A DNA stretch of 64,000 nt. It comes from Campylobacter concisus. GTDB taxonomy: Bacteria > Campylobacterota > Campylobacteria > Campylobacterales > Campylobacteraceae. Positions within the stretch are counted from its first letter, which is position 1. Every line of letters begins with the position of its first letter. The stretch covers positions 1 through 64,000 of the forward strand of contig NZ_NDYP01000003.1 of assembly GCF_002165775.1 (NCBI RefSeq), given 5' to 3'. The notes below the pieces were generated by a model. The model was not told the origin of the DNA. It saw nothing but the letters and a program-made list of their open reading frames with translations, and did no database searches. The translations under genes and the position numbers were made by a program. Below are positions 1 to 7,275 of the stretch, piece after piece.

Positions 1-1
1 A

Positions 2-574
<573 letters not shown>

Positions 575-580
575 TACTTC

Positions 581-601
581 AAGCCCCTATTTTTGGGGCT
601 T
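581..601 (+). terminator. Rho-independent terminator after rpoC
   Basis: A perfect hairpin AAGCCCC-tattttt-GGGGCTT begins seven bases after the rpoC stop. The T-rich stretch lies in the loop and the 3' tail is not a clean T-run, but the position and GC-rich stem fit a terminator. Confidence 0.8.
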
Positions 602-632
602 AACCTCCTTAAAAAATTAAATCAATTAAAAA

Positions 633-664
633 TTTACAAGCTATTAACTATCACCTAATAAAAT
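633..664 (+). promoter_or_regulatory. Probable sigma70 promoter of the DoxX gene
   Basis: A -10 box TAAAAT lies at 659-664. Upstream are two similar pentamers 11 bases apart, TTTAC (633-637) and TTAAC (644-648), the same arrangement seen before rpsL and dps in this window. There is no E. coli-like -35 box, as is usual for Campylobacter. Confidence 0.5.
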
Positions 665-696
665 CCTTATCTTTGAAATCACATCATGGAGAATTT

Positions 697-1086
697 ATGA
701 AAAACGTTGATCTTGGACTTTTATTTATACGTTTAGGACTTGGTATCTGCCTTTTTATGCATGGTTTTGGTAAAATTTTACATGGACTTAGTGGGGTAAA
801 AGGTATATTGGTCAATGCTGGTTTGCCTGAATTTTTAGCATATTTTTCTTATCTTGGAGAGGTCTTAGCGCCAATTATGTTAATTATTGGTTTTTATTCA
901 AGGGTAGGTGCTATCCTAGTTTTAGGTACTAGTATTACTATTTTATACTCGTACTATGGATTTGCAAATTTATTTGCATTAAACGAGGTTAATGGATTTA
1001 AATCAGAGCTTATTTACCTTTATATTGCTATTTCACTTTGTATTCTTTTGATAGGTAGTGGCAAATATGCTGTCAAACAAGACTAA
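697..1086 (+). CDS. DoxX family membrane protein
   Basis: A 129-residue hydrophobic protein with about four membrane segments and the DoxX-family pattern: LLFIRLGLGICLFMHGFGKI in the first helix, then GLPEFLAYFSYLGEVLAPIMLIIGF and R-x-G-A-I-L-V-L. DoxX proteins are small inner-membrane proteins linked to quinone or thiol redox chemistry and oxidative stress in other bacteria; the substrate here is unknown. I chose the ATG at 697, preceded by ATGGAGAATTT, over an upstream TTG at 673 that lacks a ribosome site. It appears monocistronic, between the rpoC terminator and the rpsL promoter. Confidence 0.85.
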   Translation: MKNVDLGLLFIRLGLGICLFMHGFGKILHGLSGVKGILVNAGLPEFLAYFSYLGEVLAPIMLIIGFYSRVGAILVLGTSITILYSYYGFANLFALNEVNGFKSELIYLYIAISLCILLIGSGKYAVKQD

Positions 1087-1147
1087 TACAAAATAAAGAC
1101 AGCAGAGTTTTTATAAAATCAAGAATTAGATGAACAAGTCTAACTTA

Positions 1148-1180
1148 TTAACCGTTATTTAAGTTTATTTTAAATAAAAT
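1148..1180 (+). promoter_or_regulatory. Promoter of the rpsL-rpsG-fusA operon
   Basis: A TAAAAT -10 box at 1175-1180 lies 38 bases before the rpsL start. It is preceded by TTAAC (1148-1152) and TTAAG (1159-1163), an 11-base direct repeat. These could be the periodic T-rich signal of Campylobacter RpoD promoters or a CosR/HsrA-type regulator site. Confidence 0.55.
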
Positions 1181-1217
1181 TAGGTCTTTTTAATAAATTT
1201 AGTTGAAAGGAATTATT

Positions 1218-1616
1218 GTGCCAACCATAAATCAATTGGTCAGAAAAGAACGCAAGAAAGTGACTGTTAAGTCAAAATCTCCAGCGTTAAAAGAGTGCCC
1301 TCAAAGAAGAGGAGTTTGCACTAGGGTTTATACTACAACTCCTAAAAAACCAAACTCGGCTTTGAGGAAAGTTGCCAAAGTTAGGCTAACAAGCGGTTTT
1401 GAAGTCATCAGCTATATCGGTGGTGAAGGTCACAACCTACAAGAACACAGTATCGTTTTAGTTCGCGGCGGTAGGGTTAAAGACTTACCAGGTGTTAAAT
1501 ATCACATCGTTCGTGGTGCACTTGATACTGCTGGTGTTGCAAAAAGAACAGTTTCTCGTTCTAAATATGGTGCAAAACGCCCTAAAGCTGGCGCTGCAGC
1601 TGCAACAAAAAAGTAA
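1218..1616 (+). CDS. rpsL: 30S ribosomal protein S12
   Basis: A 132-residue S12, a decoding-centre protein of the small subunit. It opens with [14 protein letters not shown] and carries the hallmark [19 protein letters not shown], so the lysines whose substitution gives streptomycin resistance (K43 counted with Met, and the [12 protein letters not shown] lysine) are wild type. The start is the GTG at 1218, preceded by AAAGGAATTATT; an upstream in-frame TTG at 1203 would overlap the ribosome site. The Ala/Lys-rich tail [10 protein letters not shown] is typical of the group. It is first in an operon with rpsG and fusA. Confidence 0.97.
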   Translation: MPTINQLVRKERKKVTVKSKSPALKECPQRRGVCTRVYTTTPKKPNSALRKVAKVRLTSGFEVISYIGGEGHNLQEHSIVLVRGGRVKDLPGVKYHIVRGALDTAGVAKRTVSRSKYGAKRPKAGAAAATKK

Positions 1617-1639
1617 AAATTTAGGTTCGCAGACGTTGC

Positions 1640-1645
1640 TATAAT
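1640..1645 (+). promoter_or_regulatory. Possible internal -10 box before rpsG
   Basis: A perfect TATAAT lies in the 78-base gap between rpsL and rpsG, beside AAACGTTT-type inverted sequence. It could be a secondary promoter for rpsG-fusA. Only the -10 supports this. Confidence 0.3.
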
Positions 1646-1673
1646 TTGCAAACGTTTGAGTAAAATTTCATAA

Positions 1674-2165
<492 letters not shown>

Positions 2166-2177
2166 GAAAGAATTAGT

Positions 2178-4256
2178 ATGGCAGAGAGAAAAACGCCTTT
2201 ACATAAGGTAAGAAATATCGGTATTGCGGCTCACATTGATGCTGGAAAGACAACTACTAGTGAGAGAATTTTATTCTTTACTGGCATGAGCCATAAAATA
2301 GGTGAGGTTCATGATGGTGCTGCTACCATGGACTGGATGGAACAAGAAAAAGAGCGTGGTATTACTATTACTTCAGCTGCAACTACGGCATTTTGGAAGG
2401 GTTATCAAATAAACCTAATCGACACTCCGGGACACGTTGACTTTACTATCGAAGTTGAGCGTTCTATGCGTGTTCTTGACGGTGCTGTTTCAGTATTTTG
2501 TTCTGTTGGAGGTGTTCAACCACAATCAGAAACTGTTTGGAGACAAGCAAATAAATATCACGTACCAAGAATTGTTTTTGTTAATAAAATGGACAGAATT
2601 GGTGCAAATTTCTTTAGAGTTGAAGAGCAAATCAGGGAAAGACTAAAAGCAAACCCAATTCCTATTCAAATTCCTATAGGTGCCGAGGATAACTTTAGAG
2701 GTGTGGTTGACCTTGTAAGAATGAAAGCTTATGTTTGGAATGACGAGAAAAAGCCAACTGACTATGTAGAAGAAGAAATTCCAGCTGAAGTTAAAGATAA
2801 AGCTGAAGAATACCGCGCAAAACTAATCGAAGCTGTTTCTGAAACAGACGATAGCTTGATGGAGAAATTCTTTGCAGGCGAAGAACTAACTGAAGAAGAG
2901 ATCAAAAAAGGTATAAAAGCAGGCTGCTTAAGAATGACTATCACACCTATGCTTTGCGGAACTGCGTTTAAGAACAAAGGTATCCAACCTCTACTTGATG
3001 CTGTTGTTGATTATTTACCAGCTCCAGATGAGATCGCAGCGATAAATGGTGTTTATGAAGATGGCACTGAAGTGACTGTTGAAAGTACAGATAATGGCGA
3101 ATTTGCTGCTCTTGCGTTTAAGATCATGACTGACCCATTTGTTGGACAGCTAACATTTATCCGTGTTTATAGAGGAAGCCTTGAAAGCGGTAGTTATGCT
3201 TACAACACAGTTCAAGACTGCAAAGAGAGAATCGGCCGCTTACTAAAAATGCACTCAAATAAACGTGAAGAGATTACAGAACTTTTCGCTGGTGAAATCG
3301 GTGCTGTTGTTGGTCTAAAAAATACCCTAACCGGCGATACTCTTGCAAGTGAAAAAGATAAAGTTATCCTTGAGAGAATGGACTTCCCAGAGCCAGTTAT
3401 TAGTGTTGCGGTTGAGCCAAAAACAAAAGCAGATCAAGAAAAAATGGCGATCGCTCTTCAAAAACTAGCTCAAGAAGATCCAAGCTTTAGAGTTAGCACT
3501 GATGAAGAGAGCGGACAAACTATCATTAGTGGTATGGGTGAGCTTCACCTAGAGATCATTGTTGATCGTATGCTTCGTGAATTTAAAGTAGATGCTGAAG
3601 TTGGTCAGCCACAAGTTGCATACCGCGAGACTATCCGTAAGTCAGTTGAACAAGAGTATAAGTATGCTAAACAATCAGGTGGTCGTGGTCAATATGGTCA
3701 CGTATTCTTACGTATCGAGCCACTTCCAGCTGCTAGTGGATTTGAATTTGTTAACGACATCAAAGGTGGTGTTGTTCCAAAAGAGTACATCCCAGCTGTT
3801 GAAAAAGGTTGTAAAGAGGCACTTCAAAGCGGTGTTCTTGCTGGATATCCAGTTGAAGATGTTAAAGTTACACTTTTTGATGGTAGTTACCACGAAGTTG
3901 ACTCATCTGAAATGGCGTTTAAACTTGCTGCTTCAATGGGCTTTAAAGAGGGCGCTAGAAAAGCAGGCGCGGTTATCCTTGAGCCAATGATGAAAGTTGA
4001 AGTTGAGACTCCAGAAGAGTATATGGGTGATGTTATCGGTGACCTTAATAAACGCCGTGGGCAAGTAAATTCAATGGATGATAGAAATGGTGTAAAAATC
4101 ATTGCAGCTTATTGTCCACTTGCTCAAATGTTTGGCTACTCAACAGATCTTCGCTCAATGACTCAAGGTCGTGCGACTTACTCTATGGAATTTGATCACT
4201 ACGAAGAAGTTCCTAAAAACGTAAGTGAAGAGATCATTAAAAAGAGAAATGGCTAA
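2178..4256 (+). CDS. fusA: Translation elongation factor G
   Basis: A 692-residue EF-G, the GTPase that drives ribosomal translocation and, with RRF, ribosome recycling. The G domain shows the P-loop AHIDAGKT (residues 18-25), the switch I segment [18 protein letters not shown] and NKMD. Domain IV/V signatures include [15 protein letters not shown] and [18 protein letters not shown]. Length is standard. It is last in the str operon and is followed at once by a terminator hairpin. Confidence 0.98.
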   Translation: MAERKTPLHKVRNIGIAAHIDAGKTTTSERILFFTGMSHKIGEVHDGAATMDWMEQEKERGITITSAATTAFWKGYQINLIDTPGHVDFTIEVERSMRVLDGAVSVFCSVGGVQPQSETVWRQANKYHVPRIVFVNKMDRIGANFFRVEEQIRERLKANPIPIQIPIGAEDNFRGVVDLVRMKAYVWNDEKKPTDYVEEEIPAEVKDKAEEYRAKLIEAVSETDDSLMEKFFAGEELTEEEIKKGIKAGCLRMTITPMLCGTAFKNKGIQPLLDAVVDYLPAPDEIAAINGVYEDGTEVTVESTDNGEFAALAFKIMTDPFVGQLTFIRVYRGSLESGSYAYNTVQDCKERIGRLLKMHSNKREEITELFAGEIGAVVGLKNTLTGDTLASEKDKVILERMDFPEPVISVAVEPKTKADQEKMAIALQKLAQEDPSFRVSTDEESGQTIISGMGELHLEIIVDRMLREFKVDAEVGQPQVAYRETIRKSVEQEYKYAKQSGGRGQYGHVFLRIEPLPAASGFEFVNDIKGGVVPKEYIPAVEKGCKEALQSGVLAGYPVEDVKVTLFDGSYHEVDSSEMAFKLAASMGFKEGARKAGAVILEPMMKVEVETPEEYMGDVIGDLNKRRGQVNSMDDRNGVKIIAAYCPLAQMFGYSTDLRSMTQGRATYSMEFDHYEEVPKNVSEEIIKKRNG

Positions 4257-4268
4257 TTAGCCAAAATA

Positions 4269-4286
4269 GGGCAGAGCGATCTGCCC
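4269..4286 (+). terminator. Rho-independent terminator after fusA
   Basis: A perfect seven-base stem GGGCAGA / TCTGCCC around the loop GCGA begins 13 bases past the fusA stop and is followed by TTTAAAATTT. Confidence 0.85.
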
Positions 4287-4334
4287 TTTAAAATTTAACC
4301 ACTTGAGTAAAAATTTAAACTAACTTGCAAATTT

Positions 4335-4411
4335 GTCCTCATAGCTCAGCTGGATAGAGCGCAGAATTCCTAATTCTGAGGCCACAGGTTCGAACCCTGT
4401 TGGGGACACCA
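4335..4411 (+). tRNA. tRNA-Arg (anticodon CCT)
   Basis: A 77-base cloverleaf. The acceptor stem GTCCTCA pairs with TGGGGAC (one G-T pair), followed by discriminator A and an encoded CCA. The D-arm is AGCTCAGCTGGATAGAGC, the anticodon stem is CAGAA/TTCTG around the loop TTCCTAA (anticodon CCT at 4369-4371), and the T-arm contains GGTTCGAACCC. It decodes AGG. tRNA genes are common integration sites, but no integrase follows this one. Confidence 0.97.
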
Positions 4412-4423
4412 TCATACAATCGC

Positions 4424-4440
4424 CTTTGTAAAATACAAAG
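4424..4440 (+). terminator. Weak hairpin after tRNA-Arg
   Basis: CTTTGTA-aaa-TACAAAG is a perfect seven-base stem 12 bases after the tRNA, with AAACAAGTGTTTTTT following. It may end the tRNA transcript, but the stem is AT-rich. Confidence 0.4.
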
Positions 4441-4551
4441 TGCTCAAACAAGTGTTTTTTAAATATACTAAAACATATAATAAGATATAGCAATTTATAA
4501 AAATGCTCTTATGCTGATCAGTATAATATAGTAAAAGAAAAAATGTAAAGA

Positions 4552-4629
4552 ATGGACTTTATAAAAAAGATTACAAGTGATATGCAAATAAGATCACTAA
4601 TATCAAAGAGAAATTTTATAAAAACATAA
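4552..4629 (+). CDS. Candidate 25-residue small ORF
   Basis: MDFIKKITSDMQIRSLISKR plus five residues: a basic peptide whose stop codon overlaps the ATG of the next small frame (TAATG). A perfect TATAAT lies 25 bases upstream (4522-4527). There is no good Shine-Dalgarno sequence. It could be chance, a leader peptide or part of a decayed gene. Confidence 0.2.
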   Translation: MDFIKKITSDMQIRSLISKRNFIKT

Positions 4630-4739
4630 TGGTAAATGACTATATTTCCATCAATCTAGTCGGTTTATCTATATATGCATTCGTAGTGGGTTTAGCTTTT
4701 TTATCAACACGTTATATTATTAATTTTTATCTAAACTAA
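4629..4739 (+). CDS. Candidate 36-residue single-span membrane peptide
   Basis: The frame begins MVNDYISINL, followed by a hydrophobic run (VGLSIYAFVVGLAFL) and a short tail STRYIINFYLN. The composition fits a single membrane-spanning peptide. It overlaps the preceding 25-residue frame by one base (TAATG), which would allow coupled translation. The ribosome site is poor. I recognise no family. Alternatives are a remnant of a larger transporter gene or chance. Confidence 0.3.
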   Translation: MVNDYISINLVGLSIYAFVVGLAFLSTRYIINFYLN

Positions 4740-4815
4740 TAAATTTTATCAACAAAAATTTTTATATATTTAATAATCCGTGCTAACATTTCAAAAATTT
4801 ATTTAAGGAGAGTAG

Positions 4816-5193
4816 ATGAAAAAAATTTTACTTTTAGGAGCTGTTTGTTGTATGTTGTCAGCTGATGTTAAAACCGTTAATATAAGCCCAGACGAGATCA
4901 AAAAATATGATCAGATTATCGATATAAGAACTCCATCTGAGTGGCAAGAGACTGGCGTTATCGCAGGTGCAAAGACTATAACTTTTAATCCAAACGATAA
5001 GAGTGCATTTTTAGAGGAGCTTTCAAAAGAAGTTGATGTCAAAAAACCTATTGCTCTTGTTTGCAGAAGCGGCAGAAGAAGCACAGCAGCTGCAGCAGCG
5101 ATAGATAGCTCAGATCTTAAGATAATAAATTTAGATGGAGGTATGAGTAGCTTGATTGAGCAAGGCTACAAAACTACGCCTTATAAAAAATAG
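4816..5193 (+). CDS. Exported rhodanese-like protein
   Basis: A 125-residue protein with a hydrophobic N-terminal export signal (MKKILLLGAVCCMLSADV) followed by a single rhodanese domain. The catalytic loop is ALVCRSGRRS, with the active cysteine in the C-R-S-G-R-R-S pattern, preceded by the conserved IIDIRTPSEWQETGVIAGA. Such proteins carry sulfane sulfur or act in periplasmic sulfur and thiol chemistry. Cleavage is predicted near the Ala/Asp at residues 16-17, putting it in the periplasm. A strong AAGGAG site precedes the ATG, and a 12-base-pair hairpin follows the gene, so it is monocistronic. The substrate is unknown. Confidence 0.88.
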   Translation: MKKILLLGAVCCMLSADVKTVNISPDEIKKYDQIIDIRTPSEWQETGVIAGAKTITFNPNDKSAFLEELSKEVDVKKPIALVCRSGRRSTAAAAAIDSSDLKIINLDGGMSSLIEQGYKTTPYKK

Positions 5194-5213
5194 ATAAATT
5201 TTTATAATTCTAC

Positions 5214-5249
5214 ATTTGACTACAAGATAATTTTATTTTGTAGTCAAAT
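5214..5249 (+). terminator. Rho-independent terminator after the rhodanese gene
   Basis: A perfect 12-base-pair stem, ATTTGACTACAA paired with TTGTAGTCAAAT, around a 12-base loop and followed by TTTTA. Confidence 0.85.
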
Positions 5250-5255
5250 TTTATA

Positions 5256-5280
5256 TCAAATAATAAATTTTATTATTTGA
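5256..5280. promoter_or_regulatory. 25-base palindrome upstream of dps, possible operator
   Basis: TCAAATAATAAA-T-TTTATTATTTGA is a perfect 12-1-12 inverted repeat ending 26 bases before the dps -10 box. Its A/T-rich form is compatible with a Fur- or PerR-type operator, and dps genes are commonly iron- and peroxide-regulated. It could also be a second AT-rich hairpin of the preceding terminator. Confidence 0.4.
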
Positions 5281-5312
5281 TTAACTACCGATTAACTCTA
5301 GCTATATATAAT
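5281..5312 (+). promoter_or_regulatory. dps promoter
   Basis: A perfect TATAAT at 5307-5312 lies 32 bases before the dps ATG. Two TTAACT copies at 5281 and 5292, an 11-base direct repeat, occupy the region where a -35 box would be. The layout matches the promoters before rpsL and DoxX. Confidence 0.6.
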
Positions 5313-5344
5313 TTCATTATATTTATAATAAAGAAGGAGACAAA

Positions 5345-5779
5345 ATGTCAAAAGTTATTTTACAATTAAATGTTATTCAGGCTGATGCAAATGCACTTTA
5401 TATTAAATTTCACGATCTTCACTGGAATGTAAAAGGTATTCAATTTTTTAGCGTTCATGAATACACAGAAAAGGCTTACGAAGATATGAGTGAGATATTT
5501 GACGATACAGCTGAGAGAGCTCTTATGCTTGGTGGCAGACCTATTGTCAAGGCTGAGGAGCTAGCAAAAGTTACTCATATCAAACACGAGCCAAAAGAAA
5601 TTTACACTCCAACTGAGGTTTTAGAGATTGTCTTGGCTGATTATAAACACCTTTTGGGCGAGTTTAAAAAGCTTGACGAACTTGCAGAAGGCGATACAAC
5701 AACTCAAATGTATGCACAAGATCAAATCGCAAAATTTGAAAAAGCGATCTGGATGCTAAACGCAACACTTAGCAAATAA
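5345..5779 (+). CDS. dps: Dps-family ferritin-like DNA/iron-protection protein
   Basis: A 144-residue four-helix protein that oxidises and stores iron in a dodecameric shell and protects DNA from peroxide. The inter-subunit ferroxidase signature is visible: KFHDLHWNVKG early, then H-E-Y-T-E-K-A-Y-E-D-M and IFDDTAERALMLGGRP. Length is typical of the H. pylori NapA/C. jejuni Dps class, and there is no extended Lys-rich N-terminal tail, so sequence-specific DNA binding is not implied. A strong AGAAGGAG site precedes the ATG. Regulation by iron, peroxide or CosR is suggested by the upstream palindrome and direct repeats. Confidence 0.95.
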   Translation: MSKVILQLNVIQADANALYIKFHDLHWNVKGIQFFSVHEYTEKAYEDMSEIFDDTAERALMLGGRPIVKAEELAKVTHIKHEPKEIYTPTEVLEIVLADYKHLLGEFKKLDELAEGDTTTQMYAQDQIAKFEKAIWMLNATLSK

Positions 5780-5784
5780 CTACT

Positions 5785-5802
5785 AGCGGGAGTTTTCCCG
5801 CT
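5785..5802 (+). terminator. Hairpin terminator after dps
   Basis: AGCGGGA-gttt-TCCCGCT, a perfect seven-base stem six bases after the dps stop. The downstream T-run is poor. Confidence 0.65.
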
Positions 5803-5807
5803 CTATC

Positions 5808-5834
5808 TAAATAAATTCTACTTTTTGGCGATAT
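5808..5834 (+). promoter_or_regulatory. Sigma28 (FliA)-like promoter
   Basis: TAAA (5808-5811), 16 bases, then GCGATAT (5828-5834) resembles the flagellar sigma28 consensus (E. coli TAAA-N15-GCCGATAA; Campylobacter flagellin-type -10 CGATAT). It lies 27 bases before the start of the next gene. No TATAAT competes in the interval. Confidence 0.5.
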
Positions 5835-5861
5835 TGATTCTATAAATTCTAAGGAGCCAAA

Positions 5862-6449
5862 ATGAAAATTTCTCAAATTGCAAACTCATACGATAATTTA
5901 GGTCTAAAAGGAAATGTAAAATCAGAAATTTCGCTTCATAAAGATGAAAAGAATATCTCTAAAAAAGAGTCTGAAATTACAAATTTAACAGCCAAAGACA
6001 TTTCAAATAGCTACTTTTTGCAGTATCAAAAAGATATCGTTAAAAGTAGTAGTTCAAATTTACTAGCCCAAAGCGGCTTAAGCTTTAATGCGCCTAAAAA
6101 TTTATCAGAAATTTTATCAGGACTTGATCTTGCAAATATCGGCTATAACGGTAAATCTTTAAACGAGCTAAGTAGTGACGAGGCAAATGATCTTATCAGC
6201 GAGAATGGATTTTTTGGTATCGCAAATACGGTTGATAGGATAGCTAGCTTTGTGCTAAATGGTGCAGGTGATGACGTGGAAAAACTAAAAGCTGGTAGAG
6301 AGGGCGCGGCAAAGGGTTTTGAGGATGCGAAGAAAATTTGGGGAGGTGAGCTTCCTGAAATTTCACAAAAGACTATCGAAAAGACCCTTGAGACACTTGA
6401 TAAAAAGATCGCCGAGCTTGGCGGTAACGTTTTAAATGTTTCAGCTTAA
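5862..6449 (+). CDS. Unknown protein, probably flagellar co-expressed
   Basis: A 195-residue soluble protein with no signal peptide or membrane span. The N-terminal 70 residues are polar and Ser/Lys-rich. The C-terminal half is better defined: NGFFGIANTVDRIASFVLNG, then a Lys/Glu-rich helical stretch around GREGAAKGFEDAKKIWGGEL and TLETLDKKIAELGG. Similar Campylobacter proteins are, to my recollection, labelled hydrogenase-4 component G, a label nothing in the sequence or neighbourhood supports. The sigma28-like promoter and the C-terminal helices suggest a flagellar-regulon protein, perhaps secreted through the flagellar export gate; that is inference. It is flanked by hairpins on both sides, so it is monocistronic. 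Confidence 0.8.
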   Translation: MKISQIANSYDNLGLKGNVKSEISLHKDEKNISKKESEITNLTAKDISNSYFLQYQKDIVKSSSSNLLAQSGLSFNAPKNLSEILSGLDLANIGYNGKSLNELSSDEANDLISENGFFGIANTVDRIASFVLNGAGDDVEKLKAGREGAAKGFEDAKKIWGGELPEISQKTIEKTLETLDKKIAELGGNVLNVSA

Positions 6450-6451
6450 CC

Positions 6452-6475
6452 ATCTTAGGCAGGCTCGCCTAAGAT
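6452..6475 (+). terminator. Terminator hairpin
   Basis: ATCTTAGGC paired with GCCTAAGAT, a perfect nine-base stem around AGGCTC, followed by AAATTTG, three bases after the preceding stop. Confidence 0.75.
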
Positions 6476-6582
6476 AAATTTGTATGATCGTGTATATAAA
6501 TTTAGATACGAGCCTTTAATTTCCCGCAAAATTTATTTAATCTTAAAAGTTATACTTCGCCGTTTTACACTAAGGAGAAGAG

Positions 6583-7020
6583 ATGAAAGCTAAAATTTTA
6601 CTTCCACTGGCAACTGCCATCATGTTTTTGGGTTGCTCATTTTTTGAGGATAACCCACCAGTGCGAAAACAGCCAAGACAGGTCATGCAAAATACACCAG
6701 TAAAAAGCTCGATCAAAGGTTTTATAAAAGAGGTTACTTATAAAGATTCAAAATACTGCTATGAAATAGTGGCGAGCGATACAAAAAATCACAAACTCAA
6801 TAAAGCAAATTTTTGTGCAAATAGATACTATTATGATAAAGGCGACTTGGTCTATGCGACCTTTTATGCAGATAAACTTATAGATATGCTTATTATAAAA
6901 GAGGGTGGCTCTAGTGGCTTATATAATGGTATAAAAAAGCCACAAAATGAAGTGATTATTAAAAGAAAAAATGTAAAAACAAATATCGAAGTGCCAAAAG
7001 AGGAAAAAATTTCTTTTTAA
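6583..7020 (+). CDS. Putative lipoprotein of unknown function
   Basis: A 145-residue protein with an N-terminal lipoprotein signal: basic start MKAKILLPLATAIMF, then the lipobox LGC, with lipidation expected at Cys18. The mature part has a short OB-like beta segment (KGFIKEVTYKDSKYCYEIV ... GDLVYATFYADKLIDMLIIKEG), two further cysteines and a basic tail. I do not recognise a named family. Location is predicted to be the membrane, periplasm-facing. A strong AAGGAGAAG site precedes the ATG. The downstream region contains an independent promoter, so it ends its own unit. Confidence 0.8.
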   Translation: MKAKILLPLATAIMFLGCSFFEDNPPVRKQPRQVMQNTPVKSSIKGFIKEVTYKDSKYCYEIVASDTKNHKLNKANFCANRYYYDKGDLVYATFYADKLIDMLIIKEGGSSGLYNGIKKPQNEVIIKRKNVKTNIEVPKEEKISF

Positions 7021-7051
7021 TTACCGTTGATTTACTGCTTGCTTATATAAT
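7021..7051 (+). promoter_or_regulatory. Promoter of the candidate small RNA
   Basis: TATAAT at 7046-7051 is perfect. Upstream are TTACC (7021-7025) and TTACT (7032-7036), spaced 11 bases, ending nine bases before the -10, the same layout as the dps promoter. No gene with a ribosome site follows before the terminator at 7083. Confidence 0.55.
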
Positions 7052-7057
7052 TTCAAC

Positions 7058-7114
7058 AGCAATCAAAACTAGAACTCCTTTTAAGGGGCAAAGCAACAGC
7101 CCCTTTTTCTTTTT
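7058..7114 (+). ncRNA. Candidate small RNA, possible porin regulator
   Basis: A perfect TATAAT (7046-7051) is followed by about 25 bases of unstructured sequence and then a strong Rho-independent terminator, giving a predicted transcript of about 55 bases with no reading frame. The segment CTCCTTTTAAGG (7075-7086) is perfectly complementary over 12 bases to CCTTAAAAGGAG (7259-7270), the Shine-Dalgarno region of the next gene, which encodes the major porin. Campylobacter lacks Hfq, so action would be Hfq-independent. CTCCTT can pair with many ribosome sites, and the AAGG end is also part of the terminator stem, so the target is only a hypothesis. Confidence 0.5.
7083..7114 (+). terminator. Strong Rho-independent terminator
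   Basis: AAGGGGC-aaagcaaca-GCCCCTT, a perfect seven-base stem followed by TTTCTTTTT. It ends the candidate small RNA and would also stop read-through from the upstream lipoprotein gene. Confidence 0.85.
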
Positions 7115-7212
7115 ACTTCTTTAAAATTTTGTCCTTGTTTTATTTAAAATTATCAACTTTTATCTATTTTTGATTAATTACGGTAAACGATCGGTAACTG
7201 AAATTAAAAATT

Positions 7213-7245
7213 TTAAGCTTCATGTTAAATTTTATTGATTATAAT
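7213..7245 (+). promoter_or_regulatory. Promoter of the major porin gene
   Basis: TATAAT at 7240-7245 lies 31 bases before the ATG at 7276. TTAAG (7213-7217) and TTAAA (7225-7229) lie upstream with a 12-base period. Further upstream, GGTAAACGATCGGTAACTG (7181-7199) contains another near-repeat of unknown meaning. Confidence 0.6.
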
Positions 7246-7275
7246 CGTCAGCACAAAACCTTAAAAGGAGAAAAA

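Larger units (their letters stand above)
4412..4815. other. 404-base AT-rich intergenic region
   Basis: The stretch between tRNA-Arg and the rhodanese gene contains no standard-length gene. It holds a weak hairpin (4424-4440), a perfect TATAAT at 4522-4527, and two overlapping tiny reading frames (4552-4629 and 4629-4739), listed separately. It then runs AT-rich to the AAGGAG ribosome site of the next gene. It could be the remains of a decayed gene. Confidence 0.6.

Noticed and set aside
673-696. Upstream TTG start for the DoxX gene
   Set aside because: It lies only about nine bases after the probable -10 box and has no ribosome site, while ATG 697 has GGAG.
3592-3990. 132-codon frame in another phase of fusA
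   Set aside because: It lies wholly inside the EF-G gene, with Leu/Val/Gln-rich nonsense composition and no initiation signals.
4335-4815. Integration site at tRNA-Arg
   Set aside because: No repeated tRNA 3' end and no integrase are present downstream.
5862-6449. Hydrogenase-4 component G
   Set aside because: There are no membrane spans, metal ligands or hydrogenase neighbours; the name appears to be a propagated label.
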